Positions 45,301 to 53,453 of a stretch of 64,000 nt of DNA are shown here, in pieces (the stretch's first letter is position 1; each line of letters starts with the position of its first letter). The DNA lies in assembly GCF_900187355.1 (NCBI RefSeq), contig NZ_LT906451.1:1240501-1304500 (forward strand), read 5' to 3'. Source of the stretch: Legionella lansingensis (GTDB taxonomy: Bacteria > Pseudomonadota > Gammaproteobacteria > Legionellales > Legionellaceae). Below the pieces are notes generated by a model. It made no database searches and was not told the origin of the DNA. It saw only the letters and a list, made by a program, of their open reading frames with translations. The translations under genes were made by a program, and so were the position numbers.

Positions 45301-46680
45301 CTACATCGTTATCATTGTCGTCTGCTCTATAAAGTTGTTTTCTGCTATTTCCTCAAATTCTTCCTCTAAAGAAGGTTCTGTATACGTTCGGCTTACAATT
45401 GCGCACAATCTCTTTTTATCATCTGTCGTTAAATAAGCAGCAATAGCTTCGAGCGGATTTGATTTTTCTGTTTCTTCGCTCTCAGTTTCTATTGGCCAAT
45501 CCTCATAAATTTTCCAACCATCGGCAATCGCCATGTAGAGGCTATTACAAAGGGATTTCGCTCGCGCAATTTTTTCTAGAAGCATTTGTTCATCTTTATC
45601 TCTAGGTAGGGACAGCAAAGACAAAGCGAACCCCATCCAGCCTGTCGTGGTTTTGGTGGATTTCTTAGGCTCAAGTTGCGCAAATGCCTCATAATGTTCA
45701 CGGATGCGGGTAATTAAATTTTTTCGGTAAAGCTGATACTTCCTAGGAAACTCGGCGTTAATAAATAGCCATTCAAGTTTTTGCAACCGAGCAATCACCT
45801 TTTTTGCTTCATCACGATATTCCTCACTGACTTGTAGTAATTCGATTGTCTCACCAGATAAAGTTTCAATTTCTTGCGGAGGAATCGTCCAATGCAATTT
45901 TACACCCTCATCTTGCAAATCGCGATAATAAACTGTATCGCCTGAAGATCTTTTATGTTCACGTAAGGGGCCACTACTATGCAAATAGATACGCTCCATA
46001 GGTCCGCTGTATCTTGGTACGGTAGGGTGTTTTCCATTTTCAGTGAGTCGGGCAATTTGTGCAGGAGACAGTACCTTATCAAGCAAAGCAATCACTTGTG
46101 ATTTACAAGTATAGGATTGATTCAATGCAGGTCCCCACAGGGAAAAGGTCAAATGTAATTCGAAAGGCTTAAGTCTTGGTTCACGTCCAGTTTGCTTAGC
46201 TTTGAGTTTTTCCAGCGCATAAATAATAGGGGATAGATCCTCATGTTCATAGAGCCTTGTTTTCTCCGTTGGTTTGCCAGTTAAACCCTGTGATTCCACA
46301 ACTTCCTTAATGGCTTGTTTTTGTTCATCAACCATGGTTTTGCATTTATGTTGTAATAAATCAAAATTTTCCTTAGCTATTTCAAAAGTAACTCCATGCA
46401 ATCCATAACCAACATCCAAAAACCGTAATTCCTCGTGACGAAGCATGCCATGATTACCTTTTAAATCAACATCAAGTCCTAACCTGATTTTCAGCTTGCT
46501 TAACCACGTATTACGAACAGTTGATGGAACACCATAAAAACCCCAATTATCAATAACTTCAATCTTTCCGCTTTCATCCCATTGAGAAAGCAAAAGGCAA
46601 CTATGCCAAAAAAAATTGCCATTAAATTCATGATCCATTGCGCAATAGGTCACTGCGTATCTCATTCCCTTGATCCTCAT
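45301..46680 (-). CDS. Unrecognised 459-residue protein, candidate effector
   Basis: I do not recognise this protein. The N-terminal ~125 residues look like a compact domain (AMDHEFNGNFFWHSCLLLSQWDE..., EVIDNWGFYG, LDVGYGLHGVTFEI), with a His-Ser-Cys that might belong to a thiol-hydrolase or LRAT-like fold; this is weak. The remainder is helical, with charged coiled-coil-like stretches around 270-330 (EEYRDEAKKVIARLQKLEWLF). The C-terminus carries a Glu block (SLEEEFEEIAENNFIEQ), as in Dot/Icm substrates. There is no signal peptide, and no PmrA-like box was found upstream. It is convergent with the kinase gene. Confidence 0.6.
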   Translation of the reverse strand: MRIKGMRYAVTYCAMDHEFNGNFFWHSCLLLSQWDESGKIEVIDNWGFYGVPSTVRNTWLSKLKIRLGLDVDLKGNHGMLRHEELRFLDVGYGLHGVTFEIAKENFDLLQHKCKTMVDEQKQAIKEVVESQGLTGKPTEKTRLYEHEDLSPIIYALEKLKAKQTGREPRLKPFELHLTFSLWGPALNQSYTCKSQVIALLDKVLSPAQIARLTENGKHPTVPRYSGPMERIYLHSSGPLREHKRSSGDTVYYRDLQDEGVKLHWTIPPQEIETLSGETIELLQVSEEYRDEAKKVIARLQKLEWLFINAEFPRKYQLYRKNLITRIREHYEAFAQLEPKKSTKTTTGWMGFALSLLSLPRDKDEQMLLEKIARAKSLCNSLYMAIADGWKIYEDWPIETESEETEKSNPLEAIAAYLTTDDKKRLCAIVSRTYTEPSLEEEFEEIAENNFIEQTTMITM

Positions 46681-46878
46681 CCTGAGTTAAAAGAGCTTGT
46701 TAATGGTTAATAAGGTTCCTCAAAAAAGACAAATCCGGAGATTCCAGTATCACTGATCATAGTTTTTGCGTCAATGTCAAAAGATCCTCATGACAGACAC
46801 AATAAATAAAGTAATACTATAATTATGGCATTGGAATATTTTACAAGGATGATTCACAAGTTAAGGGAGGAATTTTAA

Positions 46879-47025
46879 ATGGAACTTATCTTACTTGTTA
46901 TACTCATTTTATTACTAATCGGAGCTTTCCCAGCTTGGCCATATAGCCGAGGTTGGGGGTACTACCCAAGTGGACTATTAGGATTAATTCTAATTATATT
47001 GATATTGTTTTTGTTATTTCGATAA
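46879..47025 (+). CDS. DUF3309-family small membrane protein
   Basis: This 48-residue protein has two hydrophobic helices around the conserved core FPAWPYSRGWGYYPSG, the signature of DUF3309. GGGAGG lies 8 bp before the ATG. Family members are small inner-membrane proteins of unknown function, often stress-related. It is too short for most ORF length cut-offs. Confidence 0.85.
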   Translation: MELILLVILILLLIGAFPAWPYSRGWGYYPSGLLGLILIILILFLLFR

Positions 47026-47100
47026 GTAATCCCAATAGATCTTTATTAATGCAACGTGTTCTCTCTTGAATGGAGAGATTGTGAGCACCATATTCTTTCT

Positions 47101-47805
47101 TTATGGTTCTTTCTCAATTATTTTTTTTACGTAATCGGGCAACTCTTCATGGCTTTCCTGAGTATGGGGAATATAGGGTGGAAGCTCTGATGTCATATTC
47201 TTACGACAATAAATCTTGTTATTTGGAAAATACTCAAACAATAATTGGACTTTGCCGGCTGTATTAGAACCTGCAATTTCATCAATGAAAGCTAAAGCCA
47301 AATCTATACCACTTGACACACCTCCAGCAGTCCAAATTTTTCCTGATTTGACCATTCTCTCTTCAATAACCTCCACATCGCCGGTCGATTTTAGCTCATT
47401 GATAGCTCGCCAATAGGTAGTGACCTGTTTGTCTTGTAATAAATTTGCTGCCCTCAGCAAAAAAACACCAGTACATACTGATAAAATATATTCACAGTGT
47501 GCTGCTTGTTGACTAATAAAATGGATTACTTTTTTATTGAGTACTTGTTCTCGACGACCAGGACCACCAGGGATAAGCAAAAAATCAAACTGAGGAGAGT
47601 TAGAAAAGTCGCAATGAGGTTTTAGCTCAATATTATTCACTCCATGAATCAACTCCGAAGTCTCAGCGACCAAATACATCTCTAATGCTCCGCCAAGGAT
47701 ATTTTTCCAGGTAGCAAATACTTCCCAGGGACCTATTACATCCATAGGTTGAACCCGAGGGTAAAGTAAAACACCTAATTTTTTATTGACATTTGTGGTT
47801 TGCAC
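47101..47805 (-). CDS. DJ-1/PfpI-family protein (isonitrile-hydratase-like)
   Basis: This 234-residue protein belongs to the DJ-1/PfpI superfamily. It has the FDFLLIPGGPGRREQVLN strand-loop and the nucleophile elbow Cys in YILSVCTGVFLLRAA, followed by TYWRAINEL and GGVSSGIDLALAFI. The N-terminal PMDVIGPWEVFATW supplies the acidic partner. This sequence group includes isonitrile hydratase and AraC-type regulator domains without the DNA-binding part. The C-terminal ~35 residues extend beyond the usual domain. Confidence 0.87.
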   Translation of the reverse strand: MQTTNVNKKLGVLLYPRVQPMDVIGPWEVFATWKNILGGALEMYLVAETSELIHGVNNIELKPHCDFSNSPQFDFLLIPGGPGRREQVLNKKVIHFISQQAAHCEYILSVCTGVFLLRAANLLQDKQVTTYWRAINELKSTGDVEVIEERMVKSGKIWTAGGVSSGIDLALAFIDEIAGSNTAGKVQLLFEYFPNNKIYCRKNMTSELPPYIPHTQESHEELPDYVKKIIEKEP

Positions 47806-48049
47806 TAGTCACTCCTTGCAGTATGAATAAATAAGCGTAGACAAATCTAGTACAGTGGCACATTCGTGATAACCGGAAGAAAGGGGTTCACCAGAAGAAG
47901 TAGAAAAAATGTCTCAAGCGGTCCTACCATTTATTTTGCTAAAAAATTATGATTAACATAAGTAGAGAAAACCAAATTTATGTCATTTTCTTTTAATTTA
48001 GTTCTGAGAGGTGGAATAAGGCATAAATTTTTATGCCTTATTCAAAAGT

Positions 48050-48316
48050 TTAATCATCCACTTCGCAAGTAATTTTTGTGCAGTCTCGGCAATTTGCTGT
48101 AGCTAATGCGAATGCATCGTTTGCTGAGGCTTTTGTTTCGGACATTTTTTTGTCGGCTTCTTGCTCAGAAGCTACAGAGCTACTGCTGGCATTCGTAGTA
48201 CAAGTCCAATTTTTGCTTAGGTCTGTCGCGCTCGGGGTTGTAGTTGTAGTAGCAAAACCCGAAGCTGTAGCAGCCAACCATATTCCGCCAAGTACTAATT
48301 TTAGAGCTCCCTTCAT
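48050..48316 (-). CDS. Small exported Cys-containing protein, unknown function
   Basis: This 88-residue protein has a signal peptide (MKGALKLVLGGIWLAATASGFA) followed by a Thr/Ser-rich segment, then a short mature part with four Cys (NWTCTTN, ANCRDCTKITCEVDD). The upstream AGGAG-like sequence supports the start. No family is recognised. It is probably periplasmic. Confidence 0.6.
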   Translation of the reverse strand: MKGALKLVLGGIWLAATASGFATTTTTPSATDLSKNWTCTTNASSSSVASEQEADKKMSETKASANDAFALATANCRDCTKITCEVDD

Positions 48317-48491
48317 GATTTCTCCTTTTTAATTGAATGTACATCATAAGCATATACAATTCAAAAAATCAATCTATGCTCCTTTCAAACGTCTATCCAT
48401 GAAGCAAGCTTTCCTTGCTATCATTCGCTCTTAAATAATGTAATAATTTTATGATGCATTAATTTGTGATACGGCAGGGAACGATTCACAC

Positions 48492-49544
48492 ATGAAAGAA
48501 TCAGCCATAAAGCGAATTCCAATGGGATGGGAAGTAAAAATATTAGCTTTTCTCGCTATAATCTTCATTTTTTATATCGGCCATCCTATCTTATTCCCTC
48601 TTCTGCTCTCGTTTTTTTTATATGTAATACTGAACCCAATAGTGGATATTTTAGAGCTTATTCGTGTTCCGAGATTCTTAGCTACTGGAATTATCACCAT
48701 CGCACTTTTTGGGTTAATTAGCTTGGGTATTACTTTTCTTACGGAACCCGCAAAACAGTGGATAAATCAAGCTCCCGAAAAATTAGACGTCGTAGAACAA
48801 AAATTTTCCTTTATCAGGAAACCAATGGTCAGGATTAGCGAGCTCTTCAAAAAAGCAGAAGAAATTACTGAGTTTAAGAAAGAAAAACAAATTGAGATCC
48901 AACCGATAAGCCCGAGTATTGGTTATTCTTTATTCGATTTAACCACGAATGTTATTCTGATTATTTTTCTAACAATTGGCTTCTTATTTTTCTTACTCAT
49001 CTATTTAAAAACGATTTTTGAGAAGCTAGACAAAATCATCAGCCAGAGACAAACGAAGCTAAAGAATCATTTTTTCCTCTCTGTTGGGCAAGAAATCTCT
49101 ATCTATTTGCTTACTTTTACAATCATCTGTGTCTGCTTAGGTATAACAGTGGGAATGATATTGTGGCTCCTAGGTATTCCTAATGCCGCGCTTTGGGGGG
49201 TCATGGTTATCTTTCTTAATTTTATTCCCTATATAGGACCCTCAATTGGCATTGTAGTTATCTTTTTTGTTTCTCTTTTAACGTTCGATTCTTATTTTCA
49301 GATCCTCCTGCCTCCGCTGCTTTATTTGTTACTGTGCACCTTAGAGGGCCAAATAATCACGCCAATATTGCTAGGCCATCGTCTGAATATCAATCCCTTA
49401 ATTGTATTTTTTAGTATTGTTTTTTGGGCGTGGCTTTGGGGGATAAGTGGTGCATTGCTATCCGTTCCACTGTTAAGCCTATTTAAAATTATTATTGAAC
49501 ATATACCTTCTTCATCTAAATACAGTTTATTATTGGAAAAATAA
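48492..49544 (+). CDS. AI-2E family transporter (PerM-like)
   Basis: This 350-residue membrane protein has about seven or eight hydrophobic segments and the family blocks LFPLLLSFFLYVILNPIVD, LGIPNAALWGVMVIFLNFIPYIGPSIG and LEGQIITPILLGHRLNINPLIVFFSIVFWAWLWG. AI-2E/PerM proteins include permeases for small molecules and sodium-proton antiporters. It is followed after 21 bp by a cupin gene on the same strand. Confidence 0.9.
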   Translation: MKESAIKRIPMGWEVKILAFLAIIFIFYIGHPILFPLLLSFFLYVILNPIVDILELIRVPRFLATGIITIALFGLISLGITFLTEPAKQWINQAPEKLDVVEQKFSFIRKPMVRISELFKKAEEITEFKKEKQIEIQPISPSIGYSLFDLTTNVILIIFLTIGFLFFLLIYLKTIFEKLDKIISQRQTKLKNHFFLSVGQEISIYLLTFTIICVCLGITVGMILWLLGIPNAALWGVMVIFLNFIPYIGPSIGIVVIFFVSLLTFDSYFQILLPPLLYLLLCTLEGQIITPILLGHRLNINPLIVFFSIVFWAWLWGISGALLSVPLLSLFKIIIEHIPSSSKYSLLLEK

Positions 49545-49565
49545 TACAATTGTGTAGGAATTAAG

Positions 49566-49907
49566 ATGAAAGTGATATTCAAAGACCAGACGACAGAAAG
49601 AAAAAATAGTGATCGCTGTATTGTCACAGAATACCCAATTGGAGCGCCACACATTGACTTTGCAGTGGTAAAGATTAAAGGACGTTATCCAGACAATAGA
49701 AGAACAACAAATCTGGTTTGCCAGGAAATCGTTTATGTGCATTTTGGACACGGAAGGGTGGTTGTTAATGAACAAGAAACTCAACTAAATGCCGGGGACG
49801 TTGTATTAATCGAAGCCGGTGAAAAATATTTTTGGGAAGGAAACATGGAGTTATTTATTTCCTGCAGACCGGCATTTCATATCGATCAACATCAATTGGT
49901 TGACTAA
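49566..49907 (+). CDS. Cupin-fold protein
   Basis: This 113-residue protein is a single small beta-barrel. Cupin-like features are QEIVYVHFGHGRVVVNEQETQLNAGDVVLIEAGEKYFWEG, the usual motif 1/2 layout, although the metal His set is incomplete (only His in VHFGHG is clear). It lies 21 bp after the AI-2E transporter gene and is likely co-transcribed. Function is unknown. Confidence 0.8.
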   Translation: MKVIFKDQTTERKNSDRCIVTEYPIGAPHIDFAVVKIKGRYPDNRRTTNLVCQEIVYVHFGHGRVVVNEQETQLNAGDVVLIEAGEKYFWEGNMELFISCRPAFHIDQHQLVD

Positions 49908-50089
49908 TTGACCTATGTTGATCTCTTGAAATCAATGTTTCTCTGGTGATCTCAAATCTGCAAATATATAAAAAATTTAATGGAAGTTAGCTAAGTTAAA
50001 TTTAGACAAATTTAAGAAACAAATACCTGTGAGCCGAATACAGATACCCACAGTATCGTCTTTTTGTAGAGGTGTTGGGCATAGTGTTA

Positions 50090-51268
50090 TCATAGAAATT
50101 TTCTCATCAAATAAACGTTGAAACCCAAAAAGCAATTATGCTCTGTCATGGATACAACAGAATATCCAAGTTGCTCGTAGAATGTTTTTGCCTGAAATTC
50201 GGCTGTCTCAATCGTAATCACTTGGCAATCCTTTTGTCTTACAAAGGCTTCAAGCTTCTCCATGAGTTTGCGGCCTAACCCTTTTTTTCTAGAATCAGGA
50301 TGAACCCAAATGCAATCCACATAGCAATTTTCTCGAGTGATATCCCCATAACAACCTGCTAAAACAGTGGATTTGTCGGTAGACTGTATGTAGAGGGTAA
50401 ATGGAAAATGATCGTAGGTTCCGATAACTTCTTCGTTATAGGCCTTCAGCCCATCAGATAAAATGGCTGTAATTTCAGGGTTTGTCCGTTCTTCTAAACA
50501 AATCACATAGTCATTGCCTTTTGCTAAAGTGATGGGCTCTGGCATTTTAGCTTCCTGAGGTGCATCAGAGTAATAGCCATCCCAAAGAAAACCACCATAA
50601 GGCTGTAGTATTTTTTCAACCAATTTTTTCAAGTGAGTTGCATCACCCACCTTAAAAACTTGATTAAAACTCTCTGAAAACTCTTTTGCTAACTCAGAAT
50701 TGTCTTGATGCAGAAAACGAATGATTGATTTACCGCTTGCGCACCATTTATTTTGGGCTCTAAAATAAAACTGAGACAATGCTTCGAAAAGCCAAGATGC
50801 AGAAGCAATTTGCTCATCGTAAGACTTGGGATACAAAATATCTTCTAAGGCATCCGTAATTAAAAAACGCTCTTTATCAATTTTATCTTTATCCCAAGAG
50901 GCAGGTCCTTGTTTTAAGTAAGAATAAGCCTCTTCTCTGATATGTTTTGAAAAGGAGGATATTGGCGTCATCTCTTTCCCGGATAAAACCATCTGAACTA
51001 ATCCTGAAATTCCGGAATTTTTTCTTGATTCTTCAAAAAAATAGCGAAGAGATTCTCTGTCATGTACAAAAGCATCGATTGGCCAACCCCTATAAACAAA
51101 CGCTTCACGATAAGCATTAGGGAGTGTTTCATAAACGATAACCAAGTCTAAATCCGATACTTCAGTTCCTTTCTCACAAGAAACAGAACCCGACCAAAAA
51201 ACAGCACGTGCTTCAGAGTAACGTTCATTAATTAATTTTTGGATTGTTTCCTGGGGTGTACGGCGCAT
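50090..51268 (-). CDS. Nucleotidyltransferase-GNAT acetyltransferase fusion
   Basis: This 392-residue protein joins two enzymatic folds. Residues about 20-110 hold a minimal nucleotidyltransferase motif, FWSGSVSCEKGTEVSDLDLVIVYE, with the G-S and D-x-D pattern of aminoglycoside-modifying or MNT-type enzymes. The middle (110-240) is helical, like the substrate domain of such enzymes. Residues about 250-392 are a GNAT domain with acetyl-CoA loop HPDSRKKGLGRKLMEKLEAF and FYEQLGYSVVSM. GGAAACC-type ribosome binding sequence precedes the ATG. Possible roles are inactivation of a small molecule; this is inference. Confidence 0.75.
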   Translation of the reverse strand: MRRTPQETIQKLINERYSEARAVFWSGSVSCEKGTEVSDLDLVIVYETLPNAYREAFVYRGWPIDAFVHDRESLRYFFEESRKNSGISGLVQMVLSGKEMTPISSFSKHIREEAYSYLKQGPASWDKDKIDKERFLITDALEDILYPKSYDEQIASASWLFEALSQFYFRAQNKWCASGKSIIRFLHQDNSELAKEFSESFNQVFKVGDATHLKKLVEKILQPYGGFLWDGYYSDAPQEAKMPEPITLAKGNDYVICLEERTNPEITAILSDGLKAYNEEVIGTYDHFPFTLYIQSTDKSTVLAGCYGDITRENCYVDCIWVHPDSRKKGLGRKLMEKLEAFVRQKDCQVITIETAEFQAKTFYEQLGYSVVSMTEHNCFLGFNVYLMRKFL

Positions 51269-51507
51269 TAATTGGTTTCCTTTTTCGCTAAGATCATCTG
51301 ATTTCCAGGCTGATCGATTTTATCAGTAAGTGCTAAGTTTTTTTTAATAATCATTAAATATAATTTTATCTAAGATGAATTTACATTGTGCTTATGCCTT
51401 ATACAGGATTCTTCAGAATGGCGAGGGGGAATACGATTGGTTTCTCCAACGGGTGATTTTTAATATACTAGCGGATATTAATTAAGTATTTGATAAATGA
51501 GGATAGA

Positions 51508-53244
51508 ATGTTTAGTTTTTTTGGAGGCTTATTAAAAGCCGGATATTATACACTTAGCTCTCTTAGTCAGGGAAAACCGGGTAATTTTGAGGATATGCGG
51601 GTTGCCCAAAAAAATCGTATGAATTCTGTCGTCGATCTAATGTCTAATTTAAACTATAGCCCAGAGCAAATTGCGGCTCGCAAGCAATATTGGTACTCTC
51701 AAGTTCTTTTTTTAGCCACTTTTCTTACACAGTTGTCTGGTAAAATTGATATGGACGTTCAGGTCCATGACAAAGAGAATTTAAGTAAGACAATCGACAC
51801 TTTGTTAACTAAATTGGATGAGGAGTCTTTTTTCCAAAATTTTCTTAGGTTTTTGGAGGAAAGTGAAAATAGCCTACCCATTTCTAACCTGGAAGAGGGA
51901 TTGGTGACTGAATTAGAAGAGCAGCAGAACACCGTGAAAAAGGGAGATGTCATTGAAGAGGTGAAACGGTTAACGCGTAAAGGTCGCTTTGTGATAGTAA
52001 ACGATGCCGCTAATTCGCACCGTGATGGGGCAGCAAAATATTCAAAAGGCTCTTTGGAAGAGTTATTTAGCCGCTTCACCGATCAGGCAATCAAATTAGT
52101 TCTGCATTTTGACGATGTTCATCAACGCAACGCTGACAAAGGCATGTCTCATCTCGGAGTTCCTCCGCCCCAAATTAATGTGAATGATTATCAAAAGCGT
52201 TATCTTAAAATGGTTTTGACCATAATGAGCAATCTCATTAAAGGAGAGGAATATCTGGAAAGCCCGCAATTCTTCAATGATCTCTTTAATGCTTTTCCGT
52301 CTGCAGATGGTTTGCCAATATACTTTGATATGCAAAACAATGCTTATGAAGTGCCTGTTGATGGCGGTTTTTTTTCATGCCGAGTATTTAAAGATACTGC
52401 TGCGGTCAAAACAATGGATAAGCTTCTTGAACATCTGGATGATCCTTCTTATCCAATCGGTATGGCAAGTTTTGCAGCACCAGATTTACGTGTTTTGGAA
52501 ACAACACCGCTTGATACTCGAGCTACATCAAATAGAATTTTGGCAAATCCTACTGAGGAAGGGACTTTAGGGTATATGATTGATCAAGGTATTTCCTTTC
52601 AATGCGAACAAGCGATTGCAATGGCAAAAAAAGCAACTCGACCTGTTCATGTACTTTTTGTATTGCCTGGATGTGGTGCTTTCAAAAATCCTGAAAAAAT
52701 TGCAGCAGCGCATTTTGTAAGTACAATTAAGTATTATGAAGAACAATTTGCAGAGAATAAAATCTCTTTTAATATTGTAGAGTATAACGCCCGACTTGCT
52801 GGGTTATTGGATACAACTTACCAGTCGGTTGGAAAAGAACTTAGCGAACTCAACAAGGCAATTCATCAAACTAAAAATCCTCTAATTAAAAATAGAGCAA
52901 TTGCTGTAAGAGAAAGCATCCTATCTCTATACGATAGTGGAAATGCTATGACTGATTTAATTCCGCTTATCACCGCCACCACTAATTTGCTACGTTGTAA
53001 ACCTGAAGAGAAAGCATCACTGATTGGGGATTATAAAAAACTGGTGGAAAACTTTCATAAGCAGCCAGATGATCTTAGTCACAACTTACATGCTGCAATG
53101 ATGAAATTTGTTTCAGGGATAGCTAGATTTTTCGGCATTAAACATTTCGACAAAGATGCAGCATTTAAAGATTCGGCAAATGAATTAACAAGTAATCTGT
53201 CAGATAAGGGTAGTACTCCAGAAGACAGTGTCCTTAAGTTGTAA
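51508..53244 (+). CDS. Divergent PARG/macrodomain-like protein, candidate effector
   Basis: This 578-residue protein has four segments that align by eye with microbial poly(ADP-ribose) glycohydrolase-like macrodomains (DUF2263/TIGR02452): FVIVNDAANSHRDGA (about 161-175), GSLEELFSRF (181-190, in the place of the catalytic QEE), MASFAAPDLR (319-328) and LFVLPGCGAFKNPEKIAA (383-400, like the WGCGAFxN signature). The GGG motif is not kept. Residues 1-150 are a helical extension, and the C-terminal ~140 residues are helical. I start at the ATG at 51508 with GAGGA upstream. MavL of Legionella pneumophila is a known macrodomain effector, a useful comparison. Activity and secretion are inferred. Confidence 0.6.
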   Translation: MFSFFGGLLKAGYYTLSSLSQGKPGNFEDMRVAQKNRMNSVVDLMSNLNYSPEQIAARKQYWYSQVLFLATFLTQLSGKIDMDVQVHDKENLSKTIDTLLTKLDEESFFQNFLRFLEESENSLPISNLEEGLVTELEEQQNTVKKGDVIEEVKRLTRKGRFVIVNDAANSHRDGAAKYSKGSLEELFSRFTDQAIKLVLHFDDVHQRNADKGMSHLGVPPPQINVNDYQKRYLKMVLTIMSNLIKGEEYLESPQFFNDLFNAFPSADGLPIYFDMQNNAYEVPVDGGFFSCRVFKDTAAVKTMDKLLEHLDDPSYPIGMASFAAPDLRVLETTPLDTRATSNRILANPTEEGTLGYMIDQGISFQCEQAIAMAKKATRPVHVLFVLPGCGAFKNPEKIAAAHFVSTIKYYEEQFAENKISFNIVEYNARLAGLLDTTYQSVGKELSELNKAIHQTKNPLIKNRAIAVRESILSLYDSGNAMTDLIPLITATTNLLRCKPEEKASLIGDYKKLVENFHKQPDDLSHNLHAAMMKFVSGIARFFGIKHFDKDAAFKDSANELTSNLSDKGSTPEDSVLKL

Positions 53245-53290
53245 TGTGAGGGGGGTTACAGCCGCAACCCTCAGAAATTTCCGCCAATAA

Positions 53291-53415
53291 TTTGCGGTGA
53301 TAATGATGAGTCTCGCAACACTCATCCAAAATGCGTTTCCTTAATGCTCTATTGCCCGGTTGATCCCGTATACGCTGTATTTTAGATATAAATCCATACT
53401 CACTTGTTCCATTTC
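53291..53415 (-). pseudogene. Remnant of the N-terminus of an IS transposase
   Basis: About 45 codons resemble the start of the transposase at 53745 (KIQRIR...GNRALRKRILDE, CETHHYHRK), with a frameshift near KIQRIR. An end-like sequence (cggcaacagcaatatttgag) follows at about 53423. This is an older copy of the same element, mostly deleted, in the same orientation as the intact one beside it. Confidence 0.8.
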
Positions 53416-53453
53416 TTTTGCTCGGCAACAGCAATATTTGAGGCAACTCCCTG

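Noticed and set aside
51440..51507. TTAA-rich sequence upstream of the macrodomain-like gene as a PmrA box
   Set aside because: The TTAA motifs are 18 and 4 bp apart, not the 11-bp repeat seen in the other five.
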